A DNA stretch of 64,000 nt from a virus. The notes under the pieces are model-generated. The model was not told where the DNA came from and made no database searches. It saw nothing but the letters and a program-made list of their open reading frames with translations. The DNA lies in IMG/VR virus record IMGVR_UViG_3300013132_005564, positions 1 to 64,000 of that record. One strand, given 5' to 3'. Position numbers and translations under genes: made by a program. Shown piece by piece: positions 42,301 to 50,425 of the stretch (position 1 is the stretch's first letter; every line of letters begins with the position of its first letter).

Positions 42301-45300
42301 CCGACGAGTTGAGCGAAGAGGGTCGGAGCTTGGCGCGCAGGTACCATCTCGCAAAGGCCGGTTTGAGGGAGAGGAACCGTCTCGATGGCGTGAAGGACCA
42401 TTACGATGTTGACGGCTACGTCGATTCCCTGCTCTACAGGGCCTCAATGGGTGACCCGGAAGCCGAAGCGCTGATTGCTGAGTTGTCGGATCTTGGCGAG
42501 CAAATTCGGGAAGAGGCCAGGGCGCGGAGAATAGCGAAAGACCTAGGGGAGGCATTCGGAGAACAAGCCCAGTCGGAGATAGACAGGTCCAGGGGTGCCG
42601 CGACGCTGAAGGCTCTGACACCCGATAAATTGGCCCTGGTCCACGAGACGAAATACGAACCAAGAGTTCTCCCCGACGGCACCCTGGAGATCCGGCCGTT
42701 GGCCGATTTTCCGACGAACCCGCCTTCCGAAGATCTCGACAACATGGACGGGAAACCGACCTACCCGAACGTAAACTACCCGCGTCACACCGTGCACTTT
42801 GGGGTTGGCGGGTTGGCCAGTGGCCACGTTCAAAGACAGAGCCCCAAGGACATTGACCCGAACCAACGGGTGTGGGTGGTGGTGACCAATTTCAGTGAGG
42901 CCATGGATGCGAATCCCGGTTCCGTCGAAACGATGCTTCTGGAAGACACGAGTCTCACCCCGAGAGCCGGGGAGGGACTGAGATTTCCCCCGGGGACCTT
43001 CAGGATCGTGGAACTCACGGGGGACAAGAAGGCGGATGCCGCCACGATAGACGGGGCGATTCTGGAGGTCGGCGGAACCCCACTCCCGGAAACCATGGAC
43101 TATTCAACGTACGGCGGCCCGGCCAGGTCCCGGAGGATATCTCAAATGGCCGCCGAGTTGGGTTTCCCCGCCGAGCTGGATTCCACGCATCCGAGCTCCC
43201 TAGGCCATCGGGGCTCAATGGTTATGGGCAATTTCACCTCTCGGGCCAATGCTTACGCAACGGAATTGCCGATCGACGAAGAATCGCTCTCGATGCTCAG
43301 CGACAACAGTCTCGAGCGAATGAGCACCTCCACGCACACGTACGGCGGCGGGGTCGTTCGCTACGTGAATGATGGGGACAGGTCCATCGAACTTTTCCCG
43401 CCGGACCTACAGGAGCGAATCGACCAGGGGCTCATCAGCCCGCGCGACGCACAAAGAGAACTAATTGGCAGAGTCGAAGCCCGCAAGGCGGCACGCGCTC
43501 AATCCGCCGACGGGGCGAGCGCCGGCATGGCGAGGGGGGCGAGCGAGGAGATCTTCCTGCGACCCGACGGAACCTTCGACGTCGGCCCGGACACGGGTGG
43601 TCGCTCCGCCCTGCGACCGAGTCTCATCGACGACGAAGTCGCGGAACAGGCCATGGTCCAGGCGAGGCGGGAGGTGGTCAGCGAGGTTCTCGACAACCCG
43701 TTCGCTACCGACGGAGACTTCGGGCGCGCCTCACAGGCGATCGATCTGATGGAGGATGCGATCGGCGCGGACGCGGCCGAGCGGCTCAGGAACAGACTCG
43801 CGAGGGCTCAGGCGAGGCGAGACAGAAACATTCCCCAAATGTTGCCGGAAAAGAAACCGTACATGATCAGGCCCCCGCAACTTGGCGACGACTCGTTCGG
43901 GAATCGCGGCCGCAACGACGAAGTGGCGCGCGCCATGTCGCGCCCCGACGACCCGAGGAATCCGCCTCGCGCAGCCACGGCGAGATTGGCGCGCATGGAC
44001 ACCACCAACTCGTCAGTCGCGAGGGACATAACTTACGATCCGCAAAACGGAGACCTCACGGTCACCTACAACGACGACAGGGTCGTCACGTTCGCGGACG
44101 TGCCGTACGAGCGCGTGCGCAGGGCGGGTTTCGACGACCTGCCGGACGACCTGATCAGCGAACTGGAGAACGAACAGAACCAGATGCGCACCAGGCCAAT
44201 CGGCAGGATGTCCGACGGCAACCGGGCCCGCAGGAACGTCTCGGGCCCGAGACGATTGCTCTCCGAGGGGAACTTCCGATCCAACGAACGACGGCAACCG
44301 CCCGGCGCTGAGCAGTTTGACGACGGACCGTCGGCCGGCATGGGCCGAACGTACGAAACCCTGGTCGGCACGCACGCGAACGTCGTCTCCAGAAAACGAG
44401 ACGAGATAGCGAGGGCTCAACAAACGCTCGTCGGGATACGCACCCGCAGGAACGGGGGTTTGGTGACCAGGGAGGAGGCCGTGGCGGTCGCCGCCGCGTT
44501 CGAGGACCTGTTCTCCGGGGACATGAGGGTGCAGAACAATTTTGAGGGGAGGCTGAGAACGGAGTTGCTCAGCAACGGTCGCACCATGGTCAGGTTGGAT
44601 GCGCAAGTGAACTGGGACGAGATGGTCCAGGTCCAGGACCTGACGAGCATCCCCATAACCATGCAGATAAAGTCCGCCGACGGCAAAACGATTTACGGGT
44701 ACGCCTCGAGGAGGCTGGAGATAGGCGAGGACGGAATCGAGGTCCATCACGGTTCCCTCACCATCACGCCGGAGTTCCGCGGCATGGGGATAGCCAGCGA
44801 GTTCAACGCAAGGAACGAGAACATCTACAAAGCCCTCGGGGTCAGGAGCATAACGACCAGCGGATCCTCCTCCTCGGTTACGAGCACAAACAACCCGTTC
44901 GAGCACCAGGTGATCGGAACCGGCGCAACCCACTGGGCCCGCAACGGGTTCACCTGGAGGTATGATTACGCGAAACAAAAATTCATCGGAATCATAGACT
45001 CGGCATTGTCGGAGAAGCCGGGAATCTTCTCGGACGAGGAGAGGCAGAGGATATCCTCCCTGTACAAGAGGGGCCGATCCGGGGAGTTTCAGACGTCGGC
45101 GACCGCGGAAGAGCTGGTTGATTTTGAGGCCGCCGACAGATTGTTCGCCGAGGAAGGCGTGATCATCGAGTACAGGAGGGACCTGGCGCCCGCCGAGATT
45201 GCTGCTCCGAAACCTTCGAGACTCACCAGGATCGCCGACAGGCTCGGCCGGCGCTCCCGAAACCGGCGCGACGAAACGGACGGTTCGTCGTTCGGGCCGG

Positions 45301-47675
45301 CTCCCTGGGACCCGGATGCCGAGCTGGAGGAGGCGCTTGATGACAGGCGGGCCCGCCAAATCGCGGAGTCGCTGGCGGCGCTCGAGCGCCCGGATTGGAT
45401 CAGGGATTGGGACCCGGAAGCCGAAGCGGCGGAGACGAGGAGGGCTAGGTCGGCGGCGGAGGGACCGAACGCCGCCATGAGGGGGAGACGAGGCGGCGAC
45501 GCTGAAGCAGGGATGAGTGGTCTTGGCTTGCCCGAGGGCGAGGCGTTGGGGGCTGCGATGGACGAATTGAAGGATCTTAAGGTCACCCCGGAAATGATCG
45601 AGGAATCACGCAAACGGAGGAGAAAACGCAGCAGAGAAGCGCTCCTCGCCGATCCAGAACGCAGAGAAACACTGAAGCGCGTTCTTGGTGGTCGCGATCC
45701 TCTCAATCTCGACACCGATCAGATCGATGCTCCTAGACCGATTCTCAGAAGAACGAGGCGTGGAACGGAGGGAAGACTGAGGGGGGATCTAGGATACGAA
45801 GAATTGCCAGACTACGACCCCTTCAAGGAGCCGAATGGACGGTGGACCTTTGAATCGGACGGTAAGACGTGGCAGTGGAACGGCTCCGAATGGATAGATA
45901 TGACAAACCCACAAACGGAGACTTCTTCAAGGCTTCGCGGCACGGGAACCAGAAGATCGGGCGGCGACGCTGAAGCAGGGATGGGTGGTGGGGGCACCGA
46001 CAAACCGGTGGTCCGCACCGACGGGGAGGGAAGACCGCTCACTAGCGCTGCTTCCCCGCAACGGAGCGGAACGGCGACGGAAAACTACGAGGCGAACGTT
46101 CGGGGGATAGAGGACGACTCCCGATTAGTCCAATCGGAAATTGACGCCTTGGAGGCTGCGATAGCCCAGGCCGAGGCCACGGGGGAATGGAGGGGAGCCG
46201 ACTTCGGCGTCACTTTCCGGGACGTGGAACCGGAGGCGATGCCCACCCAGGCATACCTGACCAGGACTGCGGGCGGAACGAAGAATCCAAGAAACCTGAG
46301 CGCCGAAGAAACGAAACAAAACGACGCAATATCCAGGGCAAAAACGCGACTGGCGACGGCCAAAAAAGAGCAAGAGAGACTCGCTCGCGTGGCGACGGAC
46401 AAACGAACGCGCAGGGAACAGAACGTTCTCGACCTAGAGGACATCCCGGCGGAAGAGCTAGAACAACTCGTGGCCGAGGCGGAGGACATCAAGCGAGCCG
46501 TCGCGCAAAGAAACGAAGCTAGGGACAAACTCAGAAGCGACCCGAGATTCGCCGATTTGGACTGGGACCAACGAAACGTCGCCATAGACGCCGAATTGGA
46601 CCGAATGGGAATGCCCGACCCGCTATCCCCCGGGGCAGGAGAACGAGCGGCCATGCACGTGGGCACCGACACGCTCGAGAACGGCGTCTTGGACCCGGGT
46701 TTTACGGCCGGCGACGAAACGATGGCCGACGGGGGCGGCAACACCGGCTTGCTGAATCAAAACCAGATTCGCAACGTCCAACGACAAAGAGAAGAAACGG
46801 CGGGAAAACTCAAAGCGGCGGAACGCATAGTTGAGGAACTCAAATCCGGCACCACGACGATAACCCCACGAGACAAGACCGAAGCCGATTTGCTCAACGG
46901 ACTGACCAGTTCAACTAAATTTTCCGCCGGTCAATCTATGGATCTCGCCACGGCCAACCCGCGCGTCGATGCGGCGACCTTGTCGGGCAGAATCGCCGAG
47001 TTGCTGCGGGCCTCAATCGAAAGAGATGGCGCGTCATTGGCTAGACAGGATGCGATTCTGAAAAGGATCAGCGAAAGTCCCAAGTTCGGATACGTCAGCG
47101 CCTATCCGCTAAGACCGGAAGGAACGGTGACGGAAGGATACTTCGGTAGAAACTCGGGCAAGAAGGTTCCGGGGAACATCGGAACCTTCCTCACGGAAGT
47201 CGAGCGAAACGATCGCTTCCAGAGGACGCCCGACGGTTTCGTCAACGTGAAGGATAGACCCATGCTGTATCGCTGGCAGAACACGATAAGGGGAACCCAG
47301 TGGCTGGTGGTCGGAGGCGACGACACCGTCGTACGCGGATTCGGCAATAGCCCGGGTGACGAAGCCCAGATCCTCGGAATCAACAAACCCGTTTTCGGTT
47401 TCTCCTTTGGCAAGGCGTCGGCCGCCAACTACAGAACCGTGCTCAGCGACATAGGCATGGCCCTAGCCGCAAGAGCGGTATCGCTAAGGAGAAGCGGCGA
47501 AGAGGTCACCCCTGAATCCGTGATGCAGGCGCGCAGGAAAGTGGAGTCGTCAAGGATAATCATGCTGGCGAGAGGCGGAGCAACGATCGATGAGATAGCC
47601 CAAAAAACCGGACGAAGCTATCAATTCGTGAGCGAGTTGCTCAGGCTCGCCGGAGTCGAGGGCGGGCCCGCATGA
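36381..47675 (+). CDS. Giant polyvalent protein with zincin, KTSC-like and GNAT-like domains
   Basis: A 3764-residue protein. I choose ATG 36381 (AGGA just upstream); the open frame extends to a TTG at 36330 in the promoter region. Order: Cys module IRCGSGPNANRFTDIFGTGC (about 232); AGM (Met 342); zincin-like AHTLDHEFNHVDDF (HEFNH; first His about residue 700); Pro/Gly linkers with RLRGTATRP-type repeats (about 1010-1150); AGM at 1524 and 1698; a hydrophobic stretch and short DADPDGLIYEG; AGM 1895; a region with LALVHETKY; AGM 2383; KTSC-like stretch; AGM 2654; GNAT-like fold; AAM 3033, AGM 3045 and 3201; a coiled coil; the paralogous VHxG...GFS module; and a C-terminal HTH (ATIDEIAQKTGRSYQFVSEL). 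Many AGM sites separate different domain types. Confidence 0.85.
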   Translation: MSPISSSFPLNARLVAKHDRRSLYALKDGRLAFVDHATNRVFFDGGRDAGGRTYGSGHNAAWADSRIDSITRAGGSSAFFSFKAAKFGQTAMPVGEPVDEEPMEDTPFNRARRFIPKEFLEWSANYKPGDALPVMPPGYDKADHLDKHPANTDNYAQAGFSVDDVVVASLRAMGMPEVNPELAFMPEPGETETKGLPPLEVKGILGREIRDMARNIADSILTARGLWKDSLNKIRCGSGPNANRFTDIFGTGCDVPGSGVAGNVVGAVRGAVDLPGPADEIFGRVEGTREKLADVVEGSDLAATRGSLRSLLDRASTRARGGDTPHIIGDNPMDDHDPMAGMDRTGARYSDRTKGGGIRALVSRNIRKMRTKREEKRYDDAAQNYAKWQSSDDYRSWVAGLGREPTAPEKLDRFAQWSGLNPSRVARNPDGSPVMIDTGRVDAAGNPIMALKMEGDSSPHSFMGINDIAAGTGGKTMFEALVEQALDPVHGGGRLGMSDREKAKMKKQVEERLEEVVAQMIHAATSKGGPLMIEQVQPDGTVRRVPNPDPEVRARAVTAMPGYLRLKGVEFAGGDLANAVMVTSVNGFVQDPRDFAGGERVPLLDEFGIPRVDSAGMPMYRPLNLSGDLSAQQRGFAMQTGVYPEWLISGDSTPFHFQISIDPHFLTSERYRGEVAREFGAHHLGMEPSSKAFLAHTLDHEFNHVDDFAHRLSQRLGYTSESEFRMRLLDQWDPISQAYMSVRAGNEFVEVPGGIRPTSVRAGTIDLRADAKPGTFLRSQIDELDRILNHPDTTTVTTAVKQQALWMFYMNNLRFDEGIASAYARFSMDQGMNKKTVAERLETIRENLAARGYSEETGVPRMKFWDDMLDTPTGVWNPSTGRFDFSAGPFPANLSGMSPRGQARLDNAASNLIYGYIGGTYAGTHDFEFVAELRTQLNRPGALKDIREMLADTERNPYGVTEEEFFTTLAKFVGQEEVYRLHGRSDLARRFEDVYPTPPPGGGAGGGGSPPTPPRPPGGGLGPGVPSSPRPPRADDPDVPSDAPPAPDGGWLRGSATRTTAPDGGRLRGSATRPPASSPDEPGDPGEPPASPRLRGTATRPTIPMRPSDEDSEAPGDAPEPGAPSRVRGTGVRRPTRPKTDDDRVETTDDDLIEPTIRPETDADRVSPERRRADTARERRRREVMGDDDGDDTPTSVSDLLDEGRMWVGDTRDEKLGRRNTFVVEPARKWYGDDEETFRAIVGPDDLGERQTKLDLERRRDVLRELLADVPAGTRDEEWNQKERMLDLALGEIYAQENTLGLPGPERISYEDAVRKRNAPANEMAERRELFTAEEFDQLAETAVQRIEKGRRGSDLDLTSRETIREIRSGAKKRQWAMRRHAQSKDPQERRGMDILRAAQELTLMNDLGDVDDRLMDEGLKDLSELAELNGTPLYNVGGRSFTLESLLPDWKRDGTGSADLTDAASRLAALNEKGLVFGVFTEEDADDLLTLRGAKPDAPSFSVRDEAELPRQRIGGDGADAGMAGGDRSSRWSVGVGKSRDDAQRRTDDLVDYLAEGDGAYQTPEWSRSQAQAARNQAYKQRQRRDNLIRNLEGIRNGTINLPANRRERSIEDLQIQLADAEAKILQHETAARLLDQHAANIDDRVRVDSLRTQVDSDLGLDNLNPVSSRTFGDVDGILGIDDGMLMDGTFDASAGMASGNRSSSLGRIARGSLRDRAMAKLLDKVLDRTGADEDTRDKVKIGVGLATAFSAGGPAGAATYVAVEAARRGGRDLAEFTIGELLKRGKIDDEQARKAMAAVDRIAPDGLPDDAKRRLGRAFSEAADLFNERINTPENRRRLAEMGENVVDSARQRARDLGGRVRRRRDSDSPFDADPDGLIYEGPRFDDGPNAGMALYRQQNVVTTTNDPPTSMNPGTITRDGGFQANTFDFATYEFDGPDGTERIIFEDPNLVNMDDPSIRVIPRNPYVITGADELSEEGRSLARRYHLAKAGLRERNRLDGVKDHYDVDGYVDSLLYRASMGDPEAEALIAELSDLGEQIREEARARRIAKDLGEAFGEQAQSEIDRSRGAATLKALTPDKLALVHETKYEPRVLPDGTLEIRPLADFPTNPPSEDLDNMDGKPTYPNVNYPRHTVHFGVGGLASGHVQRQSPKDIDPNQRVWVVVTNFSEAMDANPGSVETMLLEDTSLTPRAGEGLRFPPGTFRIVELTGDKKADAATIDGAILEVGGTPLPETMDYSTYGGPARSRRISQMAAELGFPAELDSTHPSSLGHRGSMVMGNFTSRANAYATELPIDEESLSMLSDNSLERMSTSTHTYGGGVVRYVNDGDRSIELFPPDLQERIDQGLISPRDAQRELIGRVEARKAARAQSADGASAGMARGASEEIFLRPDGTFDVGPDTGGRSALRPSLIDDEVAEQAMVQARREVVSEVLDNPFATDGDFGRASQAIDLMEDAIGADAAERLRNRLARAQARRDRNIPQMLPEKKPYMIRPPQLGDDSFGNRGRNDEVARAMSRPDDPRNPPRAATARLARMDTTNSSVARDITYDPQNGDLTVTYNDDRVVTFADVPYERVRRAGFDDLPDDLISELENEQNQMRTRPIGRMSDGNRARRNVSGPRRLLSEGNFRSNERRQPPGAEQFDDGPSAGMGRTYETLVGTHANVVSRKRDEIARAQQTLVGIRTRRNGGLVTREEAVAVAAAFEDLFSGDMRVQNNFEGRLRTELLSNGRTMVRLDAQVNWDEMVQVQDLTSIPITMQIKSADGKTIYGYASRRLEIGEDGIEVHHGSLTITPEFRGMGIASEFNARNENIYKALGVRSITTSGSSSSVTSTNNPFEHQVIGTGATHWARNGFTWRYDYAKQKFIGIIDSALSEKPGIFSDEERQRISSLYKRGRSGEFQTSATAEELVDFEAADRLFAEEGVIIEYRRDLAPAEIAAPKPSRLTRIADRLGRRSRNRRDETDGSSFGPAPWDPDAELEEALDDRRARQIAESLAALERPDWIRDWDPEAEAAETRRARSAAEGPNAAMRGRRGGDAEAGMSGLGLPEGEALGAAMDELKDLKVTPEMIEESRKRRRKRSREALLADPERRETLKRVLGGRDPLNLDTDQIDAPRPILRRTRRGTEGRLRGDLGYEELPDYDPFKEPNGRWTFESDGKTWQWNGSEWIDMTNPQTETSSRLRGTGTRRSGGDAEAGMGGGGTDKPVVRTDGEGRPLTSAASPQRSGTATENYEANVRGIEDDSRLVQSEIDALEAAIAQAEATGEWRGADFGVTFRDVEPEAMPTQAYLTRTAGGTKNPRNLSAEETKQNDAISRAKTRLATAKKEQERLARVATDKRTRREQNVLDLEDIPAEELEQLVAEAEDIKRAVAQRNEARDKLRSDPRFADLDWDQRNVAIDAELDRMGMPDPLSPGAGERAAMHVGTDTLENGVLDPGFTAGDETMADGGGNTGLLNQNQIRNVQRQREETAGKLKAAERIVEELKSGTTTITPRDKTEADLLNGLTSSTKFSAGQSMDLATANPRVDAATLSGRIAELLRASIERDGASLARQDAILKRISESPKFGYVSAYPLRPEGTVTEGYFGRNSGKKVPGNIGTFLTEVERNDRFQRTPDGFVNVKDRPMLYRWQNTIRGTQWLVVGGDDTVVRGFGNSPGDEAQILGINKPVFGFSFGKASAANYRTVLSDIGMALAARAVSLRRSGEEVTPESVMQARRKVESSRIIMLARGGATIDEIAQKTGRSYQFVSELLRLAGVEGGPA
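38440..38540 (+). other. Zincin-like metallopeptidase motif
   Basis: FLAHTLDHEFNHVDDFAHRL encodes HEFNH (first His codon at 38478). H-E-x-x-H binds zinc and provides the catalytic Glu in zincin metallopeptidases. A third ligand is not assigned with confidence. Confidence 0.6.
43990..44130 (+). other. KTSC-like domain
   Basis: NSSVARDITYDPQNGDLTVT then VVTFADVPYERVRRA follows the KTSC pattern (S-x-x-I-x-x-x-x-Y-D-x-x-x-x-x-L-x-V-x-F, then Y-x-x-V-P-x-x-V). Bounded by AGM motifs at 43527 and 44340. Confidence 0.55.
44640..44970 (+). other. GNAT-like acetyltransferase fold
   Basis: HHGSLTITPEFRGMGIASEF (strand, then R-G-x-G-I-A in the acetyl-CoA loop), YKALGVRSITTSGSSS and THWARNGFTWRYDY match GNAT motifs A and B as seen in phage polyvalent proteins. 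The R/Q-x-x-G-x-G/A loop is RGMGIA. Substrate is unknown. Confidence 0.6.
45492..45983 (+). repeat. Identical 24-base repeat encoding the AGM linker
   Basis: Bases 45492-45515 and 45960-45983 are identical and encode GGDAEAGM. The bases around them differ. Exact DNA identity of a linker between non-identical domains suggests a copied or recombined module boundary. Confidence 0.8.
46639..47520 (+). other. Paralogous VHxG...LDP...GFS module, copy 2
   Basis: AAMHVGTDTLENGVLDPGF is followed about 640 bases later by TQWLVVGGDDTVVRGFGNSP, INKPVFGFSFG and DIGMALAARAVSLRRSGEEV. This repeats the order found at 18360-19270 in the 4370-residue protein. Confidence 0.6.
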
Positions 47676-50425
47676 CTCGCAGAAGGATAGGTTCCAAGCG
47701 CACGAGCCGAGACTCATTCGTCGACGACAAGACCGACGCTGCCCTTTTTTCGGTATCGGAGCTCGCCGAAACCGTGAGGACGAAGGTCATGCGACCGATC
47801 GGCGCCGGTCCGCTTCCGCCACCCCATCTGGTGAGAAACGCGGACTCCGACCCGTTCATATACGAGGGAATACCGTGGATCAATAGAGGACGAGGCATCA
47901 TCGATCCGACCCCGGGCAACTTGCAACCACTCAACAGAAGGCTGAGGAGGGAGGCGCGCGCAAGCATGGGCTCGCCGAGCAGGAGCAGCACCTTCCGCAC
48001 CAACGCCAGAATCACCTACGGCGATTCGGACTCTCCGCTCGCCGCGATGTCGTGGGGCGAGATATCCACCCGTCAGGGGAACATAATAAACGCCGAGGAC
48101 TCGCGTCAAGCCGTCAAGAAGGCCGAGACCAGGGTGGACGCGGTTCTGGGCAACAGGCCGGCGACCATGGCCGAAGCCGTGAGGAATCTCAAGCGTCTCG
48201 AGACGATAACGAACGGTGGGGCGCCGAACGGTCGAAACTTCCTGCTGGATCTCCCCTACTTCGAGGCTCAGATGCAACCGGAACTGACGACGCTCAGCCC
48301 GCGTTTCGCGGGTGACGCCACGCAGATGTCGCCGTACGACTACGGCATCTACTACGCCCTCGCGGGGAACATGATCGATTTTCCGGAGGCCTTCGAGAAC
48401 GTCCATCTGGTGATGGCGACGGACAACAACCCCGACATCAAGGGCGATGACGACGGGGTCGGAGGAAGCGCCATGGTTTTCCCGATCTACACGGCGCTAA
48501 AGCCCCAGGCGCTTGAAGACAGGAGAGTCGGGGACATGGATGCCAGGTCCTCCCTAGGCGTAAAGGACATGTCCAAAATCGGCGTCGCTTTCTTCGGCAA
48601 CGACGCAACCGCCTCGGGCGGGAGAATACCCGCGGTCATCCTGATGCCGATAAACAGGTCGCCAGAGCAGCAGAAGGCGACGTTCACTCCGACTGGTTTG
48701 ATCGCGGCGTTCGGCACCTTCTTGTCGCAGGCGCTCGGTGTGCAGGCGCAAGCCCCCGAGATTCCTCTACCCACTCCGGAGGACACGGTGGACAGGTACC
48801 TGGACATGCTCAGGGACTGGACGAGGATATTCAAGAAAACCGGGTCGGTGCCGAGGTTCCTGATGGACGGAGTCGCCTCGAACGTGATCATGGGATACCT
48901 GCTGGAGGCCGAACAGCTGGAGGAGAGGATCTCCCAACTGAAGCAGGTGACGGGAGAAGGGGACTCGCAGGTGCGCCTGCAAATGGTCAGGGACCTGGAG
49001 GACCGGCTCGACAAGATAAACGACGAGGCGAGGCAGGCCTACGCCTACGCCGTTGCGCTCCACGAGGTTGGCCACGTCCTCGACTACGTCGGTTCCTACA
49101 AATCCTCGTCCGCGTACGCAAACGCGACGAGGGCGGCGTCGTTCGGATTGAACTCAAGCATAGAATCCACGAGGGACATCGTCGCCCTGCGAGCCTTCAG
49201 CGCGGGGGTGGTCCACCCGGCGACGCGGGACATGACGCAGGCGATGTCCAGAAAGTTCATGAAGGACACGCTCACCGGGGTCCTGAGGAACGAGGACGTG
49301 CGCAACCGCATTCCGGAGATGATTGACGACATCCAGAAAATCGTGGACTCCCTGAACGCCAACCACCAATCGATCACCCAGCTCGTACCAGGCGGCGCGA
49401 CGCAAGACGTGAATGCGTGGGCGGAGGACCTGCTCAACCGTGACACGGCGACGATAGGCACCTCCACCGCCCAGGAGATAGTCCGGCCCATCATCAGCGG
49501 CGGATGGGTTCCCAATGCCCTCATTGCCAACCCGAGCCGCCTCGAGTCGCTGGCGGACTCGTCCATGGACGAAATCAAGGCGCTGGGTGCCGAGAGCGAG
49601 CTCCTGAAAGTGAAACCCCTCGGAATCACCGCGTACGACCTATACAAGTCAAACGTGGAACGAATAATCAAGCCGCTGGAGGAAAAAATAGCCAGACTAC
49701 CGAGCCCTGTCGGCAGGAGCTTGGCCAAGGCCGTGGTCTCGGCGGTCGTCCACGAGGCGTACGTCAAGATGCTGCAGGGTGCGATGGAGAGCCTCGCCGA
49801 GACGCATCGGGATGCGGAGGCGAACGCCCAGTCGTACTCGTACCTGCGCTCCTGGATCAACCAGCAGACGATTGACATGGCGAATTTCCCCTTCGGCGGG
49901 CAGCGCAAGCTGATAACCGACATGTCAGCGTCCAACCCCGCCGCGGTCAGCGAGTTCATGACGCTGTACGGCACGACCCAGGGCAAGCCGTGGTTCGACG
50001 ACCAGGGCAATTTCAGCGACACCAAGTACCTTCAGTACATATTCTCCAACCTGACCCAACCGAAGGGCGTTGACATAATGACCGCCATGAAAATGGTGAA
50101 TTCGTGGTTCACCGAGAGCGAGACGAACGGTTGGAAAGGCCTGCCCGACGATCTGATTCAGCTGGTGCGAGAGGCGGTTCCGCACATCACCGAATACGCG
50201 GGACCAGCCGACTACAACCATGTTGTCCCCCTGCCCGTCGGGGAGTTCGCCAGCAACAAGGAGACCTACGCCGAGCTACACCCGATAATGCTCATGAAAC
50301 TCGAGAATCTGATGCGCCTGCTCTCGGAGCAGGAGCGCGAGGCGGTCGAGAAGCTCCACCAAGCGATGATAGACGCCGCCAGAGGACTGATAAAATCTCA
50401 GTACAGACCTGGAGGCAGGCCGTGA
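47672..50425 (+). CDS. Polyvalent-type protein with HExxH zincin motif
   Basis: A 917-residue protein. ATG 47672 overlaps the stop of the giant protein (ATGA). The N-terminus carries LPPPHLVRNADSDPFIYEG, then IPWINRGRGIIDPTPG (about residues 48-85), nearly identical to the 1827-residue protein. A SPLAAMSWGE motif (AAM, Met 126) follows. A central domain ends with AYAVALHEVGHVLDYVG (HEVGH, His 464), a zincin signature; further helical regions follow (SLAKAVVSAVVHEAYVKMLQ). The protein could be a peptidase that is ejected or acts in head maturation. It contains only one AAM site, unlike the longer proteins. Confidence 0.82.
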   Translation: MTRRRIGSKRTSRDSFVDDKTDAALFSVSELAETVRTKVMRPIGAGPLPPPHLVRNADSDPFIYEGIPWINRGRGIIDPTPGNLQPLNRRLRREARASMGSPSRSSTFRTNARITYGDSDSPLAAMSWGEISTRQGNIINAEDSRQAVKKAETRVDAVLGNRPATMAEAVRNLKRLETITNGGAPNGRNFLLDLPYFEAQMQPELTTLSPRFAGDATQMSPYDYGIYYALAGNMIDFPEAFENVHLVMATDNNPDIKGDDDGVGGSAMVFPIYTALKPQALEDRRVGDMDARSSLGVKDMSKIGVAFFGNDATASGGRIPAVILMPINRSPEQQKATFTPTGLIAAFGTFLSQALGVQAQAPEIPLPTPEDTVDRYLDMLRDWTRIFKKTGSVPRFLMDGVASNVIMGYLLEAEQLEERISQLKQVTGEGDSQVRLQMVRDLEDRLDKINDEARQAYAYAVALHEVGHVLDYVGSYKSSSAYANATRAASFGLNSSIESTRDIVALRAFSAGVVHPATRDMTQAMSRKFMKDTLTGVLRNEDVRNRIPEMIDDIQKIVDSLNANHQSITQLVPGGATQDVNAWAEDLLNRDTATIGTSTAQEIVRPIISGGWVPNALIANPSRLESLADSSMDEIKALGAESELLKVKPLGITAYDLYKSNVERIIKPLEEKIARLPSPVGRSLAKAVVSAVVHEAYVKMLQGAMESLAETHRDAEANAQSYSYLRSWINQQTIDMANFPFGGQRKLITDMSASNPAAVSEFMTLYGTTQGKPWFDDQGNFSDTKYLQYIFSNLTQPKGVDIMTAMKMVNSWFTESETNGWKGLPDDLIQLVREAVPHITEYAGPADYNHVVPLPVGEFASNKETYAELHPIMLMKLENLMRLLSEQEREAVEKLHQAMIDAARGLIKSQYRPGGRP

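Noticed and set aside
45552-46655. AAM in LGAAMDE (45558) and ERAAMHVG (46653)
   Set aside because: No acidic lead or small residue after Met, and both sit within helices or domain starts; probably chance.
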